Of a DNA stretch of 64,000 bases, positions 1 to 8,938 are shown piece by piece. Location: contig CABIZD010000001.1 in assembly GCA_902363125.1 (NCBI GenBank), positions 62,001 through 126,000 on the forward strand, given 5' to 3'. Position numbers and translations under genes: made by a program. Source of the stretch: Coriobacteriaceae bacterium (GTDB lineage Bacteria; Actinomycetota; Coriobacteriia; Coriobacteriales; Coriobacteriaceae). A model generated the notes under the pieces. It saw only the letters and a program-made list of their open reading frames with translations. It ran no database searches and had not been told where the DNA came from. Within the stretch, counting starts at the first letter, position 1. Each line of letters starts with the position of its first letter.

Positions 1-1
1 G

Positions 2-538
2 GAAACGGTGGCGGAGAACGCGAGCGACGGTGTCATCGCGCCGCTTTTCTACCTTATGATCGGGGGTGCGCCCTTGGGCATGGCGTACAAGGCGGTGAAC
101 ACGCTCGACAGCATGGTGGGCTACAAAAACGAGCGCTACATCGACTTCGGCTGCGCTTCGGCGCGCCTCGACGATGCGCTGAACTGGATTCCCTCGCGCT
201 TATCGGCCCTGCTCATGATCGCCGTGTGCCCGATCGTCGGGCTCGACGCGCGCGGGGCGGCGCGCATCTGGCGCCGCGACAGGCGTCGCCATGCGAGCCC
301 GAACGCGGCGCAGACCGAGTCGGCGTGCGCGGGCGCGCTCGGGCTGCGCCTGGCAGGACCCGCGGTGTATTTCGGCAAGCTTGTTGAGAAACCGACGATA
401 GGCGACGCGTCCCGCGAAATCGAGTGGGGCGACATCGCCCGGGCGACAAGGCTCATGCTCGCCGCGTCCGTATGCGCGCTCGTCGTCTTCGGCGCTGCGC
501 GCGCGGCGGTCGTGCTCGCCGTGGGGGCGATGTTATGA
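2..538 (+). CDS. cbiB: Adenosylcobinamide-phosphate synthase CbiB, C-terminal part
   Basis: The frame is open from the window edge, so the N-terminus lies outside; about 178 residues are visible. The opening residues ETVAENASDGVIAPLFY, then AYKAVNTLDSMVGYKN and the FGxASARLDD stretch, are the signature of CbiB/CobD. This membrane enzyme joins aminopropanol (or its phosphate) to adenosylcobyric acid late in cobalamin synthesis. Hydrophobic stretches near the middle and the C-terminus fit an integral membrane protein. Its TGA overlaps the next ATG (ATGA), which indicates translational coupling in the cob operon. The GTG at position 8 is internal to the conserved domain and is not the true start. 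Confidence 0.93.
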   Translation, partial: ETVAENASDGVIAPLFYLMIGGAPLGMAYKAVNTLDSMVGYKNERYIDFGCASARLDDALNWIPSRLSALLMIAVCPIVGLDARGAARIWRRDRRRHASPNAAQTESACAGALGLRLAGPAVYFGKLVEKPTIGDASREIEWGDIARATRLMLAASVCALVVFGAARAAVVLAVGAML

Positions 539-1758
539 GGGAAGACCACGCCGCGCCCCGGGCTGCCGGGGGGATCCTGCGCGCCCGTACGCATGGGGGC
601 AGCGCGCAATCGCTCGGCATCGCTTGCGAAAGGGGCGCCTCCGACCTCATTGACTTCTCGGTGAACGTGAATCCGGCAGGCCCCTCGCCGCGCGCCGTCG
701 CCGCAGCTTGCAAGGCGCTTTCTCGAATCGACGCCTACCCCGATAGGGAAAGCCGCGCCCTCGTTCGCGCCCTAGCGCGCGCCCAGGGCATTCCCGAAGA
801 TACTATCGTCTGCGGCGCGGGCGCGTCCGACATCATCTGGCGGCTCGCCGCGGCGGTGCGCCCGAAACGCATCGTCGTGTGCGCGCCGACGTTCTCTGAC
901 TATTCGGAGGCGGCATCGTACTACGGCGCATGCGTGCAGGAGTTCCCGCTCTCTGAAGCGGACGACTTCGACGTGCCCGCCTCCTTCGCCCGCGCGATCG
1001 AGGGGCCGGGAGACGTGGCGTACCTCTGCAATCCGAACAACCCTACGGGGCGCCTCGTCGACCCCAGCGTGATCGATGCCGCGGCTTGCCGCTGCGAGCA
1101 GGTGGGCGCGCTGCTCGTCGTGGACGAGTGCTTCCTCGGATTTGCGCCCGACGCCTGCGAAAGGAGCGTGGCCGCACGCGCCGCGTGTTCGCGCCATGTG
1201 GCCGTGCTCTCCGCGTTCACCAAGCTCTACGGAATGGCGGGGTTGCGGTTGGGATATCTGATCAGCGGAAACGCCCAACTCATCGAGGGGATTCGCCGGG
1301 CGGGGCAGGCGTGGCCCGTCTCCTCGGTCGCCGAGGCCGCGGGCATCGCCGCCCTGGAAGACGTTGAATACGTCTCGCGCACGCGCGACGTATTGGCGGG
1401 CGAGCGAGCGTGGCTTTCCCACGAGCTCTCCTCGCTCGGGCTTTTCGTCGTGCCGTCGGATGCGAACTTCCTTTTAGTCCGCACGCCGGCGAAAGACATC
1501 CCCGAGCGCCTGTATAATCAGGGTGTTTTGGTCCGCACGTGCGACTCGTTTTCAGTACTGTCCCGTTTTTGGTGCCGCGTCGCGGTGCGCACGCACAAGG
1601 AGAACGCCCGGCTTGCGATGGCGTTCAGCCGCGCGCTTCGGGTGGAAGGTGCATCGGGCGAAGGCGAACCCGACGAACGGGGCGGCGCTTCTCGCGGCGG
1701 CGCTATGGCGGGCGCGGATGGCCGAGGCTTGGCGAAGGAGGTCGATACCCGTGGGTAG
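535..1758 (+). CDS. cobD: CobD-type threonine-phosphate decarboxylase (PLP, aminotransferase fold)
   Basis: A 407-residue fold-type I PLP enzyme related to histidinol-phosphate aminotransferase. Visible motifs are VNPAGPSP near the N-terminus, the substrate loop NPNNPTG, DECFLGF, and SAFTKLYGMAGLRLGY, whose lysine should bind PLP. In cobalamin operons this family (Salmonella CobD, elsewhere CobC) makes aminopropanol phosphate from L-threonine phosphate, which CbiB uses; direct adjacency to cbiB supports this. The ATG at 535 is chosen because it overlaps the cbiB stop and precedes the conserved region; the frame is open further upstream, but that part lies inside cbiB. The last codons overlap cobQ by 8 bases. 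A plain histidinol-phosphate aminotransferase is the alternative. Confidence 0.85.
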   Translation: MREDHAAPRAAGGILRARTHGGSAQSLGIACERGASDLIDFSVNVNPAGPSPRAVAAACKALSRIDAYPDRESRALVRALARAQGIPEDTIVCGAGASDIIWRLAAAVRPKRIVVCAPTFSDYSEAASYYGACVQEFPLSEADDFDVPASFARAIEGPGDVAYLCNPNNPTGRLVDPSVIDAAACRCEQVGALLVVDECFLGFAPDACERSVAARAACSRHVAVLSAFTKLYGMAGLRLGYLISGNAQLIEGIRRAGQAWPVSSVAEAAGIAALEDVEYVSRTRDVLAGERAWLSHELSSLGLFVVPSDANFLLVRTPAKDIPERLYNQGVLVRTCDSFSVLSRFWCRVAVRTHKENARLAMAFSRALRVEGASGEGEPDERGGASRGGAMAGADGRGLAKEVDTRG

Positions 1759-3250
1759 GGCCAAGCCCATCATGATCCAGGGCACCATGTCGAACGCGGG
1801 GAAGAGCCTGCTTGCGGCGGGGCTGTGCCGCGTGCTTTCGCAGGACGGCCTGCGCGTGACTCCCTTCAAGAGCCAGAATATGGCACTCAACAGCGGTGTC
1901 ACGGCCGACGGGCTCGAGATGGGGCGCGCCCAGATCATGCAGGCCGAGGCGTGCGGCATCGCGCCCGACGTGCGCATGAACCCCATCCTGCTCAAGCCTG
2001 AAAGCGGCCACCGAAGCCAGCTCATCGTGGCCGGCAAGGTGCAGGGAGCCTTCGCTGCGAGGGACTACTTCGCGCGAAAGAAGGCGCTCATGCCGCAGAT
2101 TTTGGAGGCGTTCGATTCGCTCGCGGAGGATAACGACGTCATCGTCATCGAGGGCGCCGGCAGCCCCGCCGAAATCAACCTTGCCGAAAATGACATCGTC
2201 AACATGGGGCTCGCGCGCGCCGTGTCCTCCCCCGTGCTGCTCGCGGGCGACATCGACCCAGGCGGGGTGTTTGCCCAGCTCTACGGCACGGTCGCGCTCC
2301 TTGCGCCCGAGGAGCGCGCGCTTTTGCGGGGGCTTGTGGTGAACAAGTTCCGCGGCGATGTGGAAATCCTGCGCCCGGGTTTGGCCCCGCTCGAGAAGAT
2401 GTGCGGGGTTCCCGTCGTGGGGGTCGTGCCGTATCTTACGCTCGACCTGGACGACGAGGACTCGCTCGCGCCGCGCCTATCTGCCCGCGAGGCGCGCGGC
2501 GTCATCGACGTCGCCGTCGTGCGCCTTCCGCATTTGTCGAACTTCACCGACTTCGACCCGCTTTCGCGCGTGCCCGGCGTGGGCGTGCGCTACGTTTCCT
2601 CGACGACCGATCTGGGCCGACCCGACCTGGTGGTGCTCCCCGGCTCGAAGACTACGCTCGACGACGCGCGCTGGCTTGCGGCTAGCGGCATCGGAGCCTG
2701 TGTACGCGCGCTTTCGGGCGCGGGCACGCCGGTGCTCGGCATATGCGGAGGCTACCAGCTTTTGGGAGACGAGCTTTCCGACCCGCACGGCAGGGAAGGC
2801 GCTGGCACCGCGCGCGGGCTCGGGCTCATCCCTGCAAGTACGGTGTTCAAGGAGGAAAAGCGCCTCGCCCAGTCGGAGCTGCGCATCACGGGCGCCCAAG
2901 GCGCGTTCTCGGCGTGGAACGGCATGACGGCGCGCGGGTACGAGATTCACGACGGCGAAACGACCGTCTCCTGCGCCCCTGCGGGCACAATTGGCGGCAA
3001 ACCAGAAGGCGCGGCCTGCGGAAACGTGTTCGGAACCTATCTCCACGGCCTGTTCGACGAACCGGGGGTTGCGCTCGCCCTCGCGCGCTCGCTCGCGCGC
3101 ATGCGCGGCCTGCCCGAGAGCGTCGTGGGTGCTGCGGGCGCGGCGTCCGCGGCCGATCACCGTGCGCGCGAGTTTGACCGTCTGGCCGACGTCGTGCGCG
3201 GGGCGCTCGACATGGAGTATGTCTACCGCATTATCGAGGAGGGCGTATGA
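1751..3250 (+). CDS. cobQ: Cobyric acid synthase (glutamine-dependent amidase)
   Basis: A 499-residue enzyme that amidates cobyrinic acid a,c-diamide at four side chains using glutamine and ATP. The N-terminal dethiobiotin-synthetase-like P-loop domain starts MIQGTMSNAGKS, and FKSQNMALNS is family-typical. The C-terminal class I glutaminase domain shows GICGGYQLLG (nucleophile Cys) and the late His in GTYLHGLFD. The GTG at 1751 is chosen because a clear AAGGAGG lies 9-10 bases upstream and it sits just before the conserved N-terminus; an ATG at 1718 lacks this. It overlaps cobD by 8 bases and cobO by 4 bases, so the whole group is probably one transcript. Confidence 0.93.
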   Translation: MGRAKPIMIQGTMSNAGKSLLAAGLCRVLSQDGLRVTPFKSQNMALNSGVTADGLEMGRAQIMQAEACGIAPDVRMNPILLKPESGHRSQLIVAGKVQGAFAARDYFARKKALMPQILEAFDSLAEDNDVIVIEGAGSPAEINLAENDIVNMGLARAVSSPVLLAGDIDPGGVFAQLYGTVALLAPEERALLRGLVVNKFRGDVEILRPGLAPLEKMCGVPVVGVVPYLTLDLDDEDSLAPRLSAREARGVIDVAVVRLPHLSNFTDFDPLSRVPGVGVRYVSSTTDLGRPDLVVLPGSKTTLDDARWLAASGIGACVRALSGAGTPVLGICGGYQLLGDELSDPHGREGAGTARGLGLIPASTVFKEEKRLAQSELRITGAQGAFSAWNGMTARGYEIHDGETTVSCAPAGTIGGKPEGAACGNVFGTYLHGLFDEPGVALALARSLARMRGLPESVVGAAGAASAADHRAREFDRLADVVRGALDMEYVYRIIEEGV

Positions 3251-3762
3251 TCCACGTGTATCATGGCGACGGCAAAGGCAAGACCACGGCGGCGATGGGC
3301 CTCGCCCTTCGCATGCTCGCTGCAGGCCGCCGCGTCGTCGTCGTACAGTTCCTGAAAGACGGCGAAAGCGGGGAGGTGCGCCTGCTCGCCGAGCATTTCG
3401 GCGTGCCCGTGTTCGCGGGGAAGGCGTCGGACAAGTTTACCTGGTCGATGACGTCGGAAGAACTTGCCGCGACGTGCGAGCTGCACGATGGGAACCTCGC
3501 TTCCGCGCTCGTCGAGCTCGAGTGCGCGCAAGAGGGACTGCTCGTGCTCGACGAGGCGCTCGATGCGCTTTCGAAGGGGCTTGTCGACGAGGCGCTCGTG
3601 GACCGCGCACTCGATATGTCCGCGCTCGGCGTCGAAGTAGTGCTCACCGGGCGCGCGCCTTCCCGCAAGATCGTGGAGAAGGCCGACTACATAACCGAGA
3701 TGCGGTGCGAGAAACACCCCTACGAGCAGGGGATATGTGCAAGGGAAGGAGTGGAGTACTAG
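3247..3762 (+). CDS. cobO: Cob(I)alamin adenosyltransferase, CobO/BtuR type
   Basis: A 171-residue cytosolic ATP:corrinoid adenosyltransferase that attaches the 5'-deoxyadenosyl ligand to cobalt in reduced corrinoids. The P-loop HGDGKGKTTAAMG lies at residues 6-18, followed by VVVVQFLKDGESGE and the Walker-B-like LLVLDEALDAL, all standard for the CobA/CobO/BtuR family and of normal family length. Its ATG overlaps the cobQ stop (ATGA), so it is translationally coupled. The position between cobQ and cbiC fits a biosynthetic rather than a salvage role. Confidence 0.94.
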   Translation: MIHVYHGDGKGKTTAAMGLALRMLAAGRRVVVVQFLKDGESGEVRLLAEHFGVPVFAGKASDKFTWSMTSEELAATCELHDGNLASALVELECAQEGLLVLDEALDALSKGLVDEALVDRALDMSALGVEVVLTGRAPSRKIVEKADYITEMRCEKHPYEQGICAREGVEY

Positions 3763-4404
3763 ATGGATTCCAAGGAGATGGCGCCCGGCGACATCGAGCG
3801 GCGCAGCTTCGAGATCATCACCGAAGAGCTCGGCGGCCGCACGTTCCCGCCGCTCGAAGAGCCCGTCGTGAAGCGCGTCATCCACACCACTGCCGACTTC
3901 TCGTACGCCGATTCCCTCGTGTTCACCCATGACGCCGCGCACTGTGCGCTCGACGCACTGCGCGCAGGGGCCACGGTGCTCACCGACACGAACATGGCGC
4001 TCGCAGGCATAAGCAAGCCCGCGCTCGAGAAGCTCGGCTGCAAGGCCGTGTGCTACATGGCCGACCCTGATGTCGCCGCGGCTGCGCGCGCCGCGGGCAC
4101 GACTCGTGCCGTTGCGAGCATGGACAAAGCTAGCGGCATCGAGGGTCCGCTCATCGTGGCCGTCGGCAACGCTCCCACAGCACTTCTGCGCCTCGCCGAG
4201 CTCATGGACGCGGGGAAGATCGCGCCCGCGCTCGTCGTTGGGGTGCCGGTCGGGTTTGTGAACGTGGTCGAGGCGAAAGAGGAGCTACTCGCACGACGCG
4301 TGCCGGCCATCGTCGCGAGGGGTCGCAAGGGCGGCTCGACCGTGGCGGCCGCCATTATGAACGCGCTGCTCTACCAGATCACGCGCCCAGGCGGCCCGAA
4401 GTGA
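3763..4404 (+). CDS. cbiC: Precorrin-8X methylmutase
   Basis: A 213-residue enzyme that moves a methyl group from C-11 to C-12 of precorrin-8 (or cobalt-precorrin-8) to give (cob)hydrogenobyrinic acid. The stretch VKRVIHTTADFSYADSL holds the catalytic histidine region, and VLTDTNMALAGISK and the C-terminal GRKGGSTVAAAIMNALL are typical of CbiC/CobH. Length is normal. It begins immediately after the cobO stop and overlaps cobK by four bases. Whether the pathway is the cobalt-early or cobalt-late form cannot be decided from this gene alone. Confidence 0.94.
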   Translation: MDSKEMAPGDIERRSFEIITEELGGRTFPPLEEPVVKRVIHTTADFSYADSLVFTHDAAHCALDALRAGATVLTDTNMALAGISKPALEKLGCKAVCYMADPDVAAAARAAGTTRAVASMDKASGIEGPLIVAVGNAPTALLRLAELMDAGKIAPALVVGVPVGFVNVVEAKEELLARRVPAIVARGRKGGSTVAAAIMNALLYQITRPGGPK

Positions 4405-5174
4405 CGGCGCCCGCATCCGCGCCGGCGCTGCGCATCTTCGCCGGCACCACCGAGGGCCGCCTTCTGTGCGAATGGGCGAGCGGGGCGGGCATCCCCGCCC
4501 GTGCCTACGCGGCAACCGAGTACGGAGGCGAGCTTTTGGGCGAGCTTCCGGGCATCGAGGTGCATGCGGGCAGGCTCGACGAGGCCGACATGGAGCGTGA
4601 GCTTTCCGGCGCGCGCATCGTCGTCGACGCCACGCACCCCTTCGCTACGCTCGCAAGCGGCAACATCCGGGCCGCTTCGCTCGCCGTGGGTGCACGATGC
4701 CTGCGCCTTACGCGCCCGGTCGAGGCGCTGCCCAAAGGCGTCGTGTCGGTCGCGTCGATCGCCTGCGCGGCGCGCTTTCTCTCCGAGAACCCGGGTCGCG
4801 CGCTTCTCACGACGGGGAGCAAGGAGCTTGCTCCCTACACGCGCGTCGCCGATTTCGCGGAGCGCTTCTTCGTGCGTGTGCTCCCTCTGCCCGGTGCTAT
4901 AACGAAGTGCATCGACGCGGGGTTTTCGCCGTCGCACGTCATCGGCATGCAGGGGCCCTTCACCCGCGAGCTCAACGAGGCGATGCTTCGGCAGTTGGGC
5001 GCCCAGTGGCTTGTGACCAAGGACTCGGGAACCGTAGGCGGCACGGCCGAGAAGATCGCCTCCGCGCGCGACGTGGGAGCGCGCTGTATCGTGGTCGCCC
5101 GTCCCGCCGAGGGAGGCGGGGCCCTTTCGCTTAGGGAAGTGGAAGACGCGCTCTTACGGGAGTTCGCGCGCTAG
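4401..5174 (+). CDS. cobK: Precorrin-6A reductase CobK/CbiJ
   Basis: A 257-residue NAD(P)H-dependent reductase of the corrin ring. The N-terminal FAGTTEGRLLCEW, IVVDATHPFA, CLRLTRP and the C-terminal VTKDSGTVGGTAEKI region are the standard CobK/CbiJ blocks. The start is GTG, overlapping the cbiC stop as GTGA. It is the last gene of the cobalamin run visible here; after it comes an IS fragment and a dispersed repeat, so the operon either ends here or was cut by insertion. Confidence 0.92.
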   Translation: MTAPASAPALRIFAGTTEGRLLCEWASGAGIPARAYAATEYGGELLGELPGIEVHAGRLDEADMERELSGARIVVDATHPFATLASGNIRAASLAVGARCLRLTRPVEALPKGVVSVASIACAARFLSENPGRALLTTGSKELAPYTRVADFAERFFVRVLPLPGAITKCIDAGFSPSHVIGMQGPFTRELNEAMLRQLGAQWLVTKDSGTVGGTAEKIASARDVGARCIVVARPAEGGGALSLREVEDALLREFAR

Positions 5175-5187
5175 GCGCTCGCCGCGC

Positions 5188-5310
5188 ATGCGTGCCCTCC
5201 CGCCTGCGAGGAGGAGCGCCCCGAGCAAGCTCGACCCGTACAAGCCTGTCATCCGCCAATCGCTCGAGGACGACGCACGGAACTGGCGCAAGCAGCCCTT
5301 CAATAAGTTG
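5188..5310 (+). pseudogene. Fragment of an IS21-type (IstA-like) transposase
   Basis: Too short to be a gene. The frame through ATG 5188 and CCG 5221 encodes SKLDPYKPVIRQSLEDDARNWRKQ across about 5224-5295 (written here as SKLDPYKPVIRQ then LEDDARNWRKQ with one S between). This resembles the conserved SKLDPYKPxIxxWLEDD block of IstA transposases. Similarity stops where the 69-bp inverted-repeat element begins at 5305, which suggests that the IS remnant was truncated there. No istB or terminal repeats are visible. The family assignment is from recall of the motif and needs a protein search. Confidence 0.55.
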
Positions 5311-5373
5311 CGGTGAAATAGCGTCTGTTTTTGCTGCTAAATAGCATATTCAGTCCCTAATTCACCGCAACTT
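5305..5373. repeat. Dispersed 69-bp inverted-repeat element (family A, copy 1)
   Basis: AAGTTGCGGTGAA at 5305-5317 is matched by its exact complement TTCACCGCAACTT at 5361-5373. Copies with the same ends lie at 21551-21617 and 21895-21961. The interior (GTCTGTTT then ATTCAGTCCCT) aligns with the reverse complement of the copy at 21551. It sits between the convergent cobK and efflux permease genes. Confidence 0.85.
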
Positions 5374-5385
5374 GTTGGTGGTGGC

Positions 5386-6600
5386 TTACTGGTAGCGTAG
5401 GCATTCCACCGGGTCGAGCTTTGCTGCACGGCGAGCGGGGTAGAAGCCAAAGATTACGCCGATGCCGACCGATACGGCAAACGCGATCAATACTGTTGTA
5501 ATGGAGAAGCTTGGCGTGATCGTCCCGGTAGCTCCAAACTCGCTCATGATGCCCGAGCTTGCGGCAAAGAACGTGAGTCCCCATGCCAGCAGATAGCCAA
5601 TCAGGACACCCAACAGTCCGCCGGTGACGCACAGCGCCGAGGACTCGGCCAAAAACTGCGCGGTGATATCGCGACGACTGGCGCCCAGGGCACGGCGAAT
5701 GCCGATCTCACGGATGCGCTCAGTCACGTTGGTGAGCATCATATTCATAATGCCGATACCGCCGACAAGCAGCGAGATGCTGGCGACAGCGCCCATGATG
5801 AGCGAGAACGCGCCCATAAAGGAGTTGAGTGCATCGATGGCGCTTTTCATGGAGGTCGCCGATACACTGTCGTACTCGTCCTCCTCCTCGATGCCCTTCA
5901 TCGCGCGCACCTTGGACTCGATGGTTTTGCAGAGCTCATCCATGTCTGTGCCCTCGGCGGCAAGAGCCGTCACGCTGGGGAATGAAGGATTTTCGTCGCC
6001 AAACAGGCCTGAGATGGTTTCGCGCGGCATATGCAGCGTGAGCGAGCCCATGGAGTCGTTGCCGCCATCAATCACACCTACAATCTGCACCTCGCCGTTG
6101 GACACCTTGATGGTTTTCCCCAGCGCATCCTGTTCGTTGCCGTAAAGCTGATCGGCGCCGCCGCGGCTGATGAGCGCCACGCGCGAGCCTGATTGGGACT
6201 CGGCCTGGGAATAGGTGCGCCCCGCAACGAGCTTGCTGGCCCCCACGGCGTCGAGCATGTCGCTATCGACACCCTGTGCCATGACGGTATACCTTTTATC
6301 GCCGGTCTTGTACTCGGTATACGCGCTGTCGACAATGCCGATCTGCTCTATCTGCGGCACCAGTTTTTGAAGCTTCTCGATGTCGGACTCGGTGAGTTCT
6401 TGCGACGAATAGATTTGCACCATGCGTGCCGCATTGAGGCCCAGACTGTTGACCAGGCTGTTTTGGATGCCGCCGATGAGCGAAGTCATGGCGATAACCG
6501 AGGCGATGCCGATGACAATGCCCAGGATGGTGAGCAGGCTGCGCCCCTTGTTGGCTTCGAGCGAGTGAAGGGCTTCCTGGATGAGATCGCGGGCGCTCAT
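5386..6600 (-). CDS. MacB-type ABC transporter permease
   Basis: A 404-residue permease with the MacB layout. One N-terminal transmembrane helix (GRSLLTILGIVIGIASVIAMTS, about residues 19-40) is followed by a large extracellular MacB_PCD domain (about 45-270). A FtsX domain with three more helices follows, including the NVTERIREIGIRRALGASRRDI loop and the terminal FGFYPARRAAKLDPVECLRY. With its partner ATPase and a HlyD-type adaptor it should form a three-part exporter for peptides, antibiotics or lipids; the substrate is unknown. The gene overlaps the ATPase gene by four bases and is last in the minus-strand operon. Confidence 0.93.
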   Translation of the reverse strand: MSARDLIQEALHSLEANKGRSLLTILGIVIGIASVIAMTSLIGGIQNSLVNSLGLNAARMVQIYSSQELTESDIEKLQKLVPQIEQIGIVDSAYTEYKTGDKRYTVMAQGVDSDMLDAVGASKLVAGRTYSQAESQSGSRVALISRGGADQLYGNEQDALGKTIKVSNGEVQIVGVIDGGNDSMGSLTLHMPRETISGLFGDENPSFPSVTALAAEGTDMDELCKTIESKVRAMKGIEEEDEYDSVSATSMKSAIDALNSFMGAFSLIMGAVASISLLVGGIGIMNMMLTNVTERIREIGIRRALGASRRDITAQFLAESSALCVTGGLLGVLIGYLLAWGLTFFAASSGIMSEFGATGTITPSFSITTVLIAFAVSVGIGVIFGFYPARRAAKLDPVECLRYQ

Positions 6601-7370
6601 GCCATCTCTCCTTTCGGCGGGTTGGCGGAGGCGGAAATCCTGGGCAGGCTATCCACGGCGCTGCGCAGGGTCCGCGGTGCATGTGGAATATACGCGCCAT
6701 CGTGAATGCGACCGTCGCGGATGGTCACGGCACGGTCGGCCTCGGCGGCGATGCCGGGGTCGTGTGTGATAAGCACGATGGTTTTGCCGCGCTTCTGGAG
6801 CTTATGGAAGGTTTCCATCACAAGCGCTCCGGTAGCGGAGTCCAGGTTTCCCGTCGGCTCGTCGGCCAGAATGATGGGCGGGTCATTGACGAGGGCGCGC
6901 GCGATTGCGACGCGCTGCATCTGGCCGCCCGAGAGCTCGGATATGCGGTGGTCCCAGTGGTCGACGGGCAGCGTGACAGCCTGCAGCGCGTGCACGGCGC
7001 GCATTTCGCGCTGGCTACGGGGCACATTGGTGTAGGCCAGCGGCAGCATCACATTTTCGATAACCGACAGGCGCGGCAGCAGGTTGAAGCTCTGAAAGAC
7101 AAAGCCAATGCTCAGGGCGCGAACTTCGGTGAGCTCCTCATCATCGAGCTCGGCCACGTTGAGCCCTTGCAGGTAGTAGTCGCCCGCCGTCGGCTTATCC
7201 AGACAGCCTAGGATGTTCATGAGCGTCGACTTGCCCGAGCCCGAGGGGCCGGTGATAGCGACGAATTCGCCGGGATTTACCGCCAGGCTCACGTTGTGCA
7301 GGATGTGGGCGCACCCCGCCACGCTCTCAAAGATGCGGTGCACGTTGCGGATGTCGATAACGGGACGCAT
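6597..7370 (-). CDS. ABC transporter ATP-binding protein (MacB/LolD class)
   Basis: A 257-residue nucleotide-binding subunit. Walker A is GPSGSGKST (about 41-49), the Q-loop is in [13 protein letters not shown], the ABC signature is [15 protein letters not shown], and Walker B is [13 protein letters not shown], the form typical of the LolD/MacB/FtsE group; the H-loop is VLITHDP. The C-terminus carries about 30 extra residues beyond the domain. ATG overlaps the adaptor stop by one base (TAATG) and its own stop overlaps the permease start, so the three proteins are made together. Confidence 0.95.
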   Translation of the reverse strand: MRPVIDIRNVHRIFESVAGCAHILHNVSLAVNPGEFVAITGPSGSGKSTLMNILGCLDKPTAGDYYLQGLNVAELDDEELTEVRALSIGFVFQSFNLLPRLSVIENVMLPLAYTNVPRSQREMRAVHALQAVTLPVDHWDHRISELSGGQMQRVAIARALVNDPPIILADEPTGNLDSATGALVMETFHKLQKRGKTIVLITHDPGIAAEADRAVTIRDGRIHDGAYIPHAPRTLRSAVDSLPRISASANPPKGEMA

Positions 7371-8806
7371 TACATGCCCTCGTCGGCAGACATACTGCCC
7401 GAATCCGCACCGTAGCCGCCGTCAGCCGTTGCGTCCGCTCCGGTGTCCATGACGAGGGTGTCGCCATCGCGCAGCTTGGTAACCGGAACGTTGGGGTTGA
7501 TCTCGTTGCCCTGGTTGTCGCGCTTAACCTGTGTCTTGCCGACTACGGCTTCGTTGTCGTTTTGCGTCACGACGGTCACCTTCACGCGATGGGTTTGCTT
7601 GCCCTCGTCATCGGTTGCGACGTTGACGTAATAGTGTTCGCCGTCTTCGGTCATGAGCGCCATCGTCGGCACCATCACCACGTCGTCGAGCTGCTCGGTC
7701 ACCACCGAGACCTCGGCCGTCATGCCCGGCTTCAGGCGCGCGTCGGGCGCCTCGATGAGAATGTCGACGTTAAAGGTCACGCTGCCGCCGCCACCGTTGG
7801 CGGCGTCGGAGTTTGCCACCGACGCGATAGCCGTGACGGTGCCCTGGCTCACGATATCGGGAAACGCGGGATACGTGACGTTGGCGCTCTGCCCAACGGC
7901 GATCTTGGCGATGTCCTTTTCGCCCACCTGCACGGTCACCTTCATCTTAGATAGGTCGGCGATCTGCATGCACTGCTTGCCGCCGCTCGTATCGCTTTCG
8001 CCCATGATCATGCCGCCTGTAACCGTGGCGCCCACTTTGGCATTGAGCTCCACGATGTTACCCGAGCTCGGGGCCGTGACCGTGCGACTGGAGGCCTTGG
8101 CGTTCGCCTGGTCGAGGTTTGCCTGGGCTGATGCGAGGCTGCGCTGCGCGGCCGATACGGCGTTCGTGTCCACTGATGCGGCGGAGACGCCAGCCGCTGC
8201 GGAAGCTCCCTCGACGTCCGTCGTTGGGGTGGCCTGCGCAGCAGCTGCGGCTTTCTGCGCGTTGGCGAGGTCTTCTTGAGCGGCAGCAACTGCACGCTGC
8301 GCCTCGGCAACGTTGCGATCGAGCTCGTCGTTTTTAATGGTCATAAGCACGTCGCCCTCGTTGACGGATTGGCCTGCCTGCACGTTGATAGAATCGACCG
8401 TGCCGTCGACAGAAGGGGAGACCACTGAGGACGAAATGGGTTTGAGCTGGCCTTTCGCCTCGACCGTTGTGGTAAACGTGCCCTCGGTCACCATGTCGGT
8501 CACAGGACCGCTAGCGCCCTGTGGCTGCACATTGATAACAAGGGTTGCAACAATGGCAATGAGCGCGACGGCACCCACGACGCCGGCGGCAATACCGCGA
8601 CGAATCAGCTTTTTGCGTCGGCGTTCGGCACGCTTTGCCTTGAGCTTGGCATATGCCTCTTCATCGGAAATCTCGGCCGTATCGTTCGCGCGTCCGCTCT
8701 GCTTGTCGGCATGTACGTTTGTAATCAGAGGAAACGTTTCGGTGGCACCTTCGGGCGTGCGCTCGGTATCATCTGGGCCCGGGGTGATCGTGGGGACATT
8801 CGGCAT
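7370..8806 (-). CDS. HlyD/RND-type adaptor subunit of the ABC exporter
   Basis: A 478-residue membrane-anchored adaptor. A charged cytosolic N-terminus leads to a transmembrane anchor (IAAGVVGAVALIAIVATLVIN). A lipoyl/barrel-sandwich half (VDGTVDSINVQAGQSVNEGDVL) and an alanine-rich coiled-coil hairpin (about residues 170-260) follow. The second lipoyl half is APSSGNIVELNAKVGATV, and beta-barrel domains complete it. The ATG at 8806 is chosen for the AAGGAG six to seven bases upstream; an upstream in-frame start adds 21 unlikely residues. First gene of the exporter operon. In a single-membrane bacterium it would link the permease to the cell-wall side. Confidence 0.92.
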   Translation of the reverse strand: MPNVPTITPGPDDTERTPEGATETFPLITNVHADKQSGRANDTAEISDEEAYAKLKAKRAERRRKKLIRRGIAAGVVGAVALIAIVATLVINVQPQGASGPVTDMVTEGTFTTTVEAKGQLKPISSSVVSPSVDGTVDSINVQAGQSVNEGDVLMTIKNDELDRNVAEAQRAVAAAQEDLANAQKAAAAAQATPTTDVEGASAAAGVSAASVDTNAVSAAQRSLASAQANLDQANAKASSRTVTAPSSGNIVELNAKVGATVTGGMIMGESDTSGGKQCMQIADLSKMKVTVQVGEKDIAKIAVGQSANVTYPAFPDIVSQGTVTAIASVANSDAANGGGGSVTFNVDILIEAPDARLKPGMTAEVSVVTEQLDDVVMVPTMALMTEDGEHYYVNVATDDEGKQTHRVKVTVVTQNDNEAVVGKTQVKRDNQGNEINPNVPVTKLRDGDTLVMDTGADATADGGYGADSGSMSADEGM

Positions 8807-8840
8807 AGCGTCTCCTTTATAGAAAGAATCTCGATAATTA

Positions 8841-8870
8841 TATGCGCCCACCGGTTGGGGCGGGCGCATA
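8841..8870 (-). terminator. Hairpin between L,D-transpeptidase and the exporter operon
   Basis: TATGCGCCC (8841-8849) pairs with GGGCGCATA (8862-8870), with extra inner G/C pairs. It follows the minus-strand transpeptidase stop and precedes the adaptor gene. The tail on the minus strand is AT-rich but not a clean T-run, so termination is likely though not certain. Confidence 0.6.
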
Positions 8871-8938
8871 GGACGGTTTCTTTCGGAACTGTTAGATTGG
8901 TCGCAGCGGTTCCACGTTGTAGGAATGCGCGCGTTGCA

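Noticed and set aside
1523..1750. Longer N-terminus for cobQ upstream of GTG 1751
   Set aside because: It lies inside the cobD-type gene and lacks homology; the AAGGAGG before GTG 1751 decides the start.
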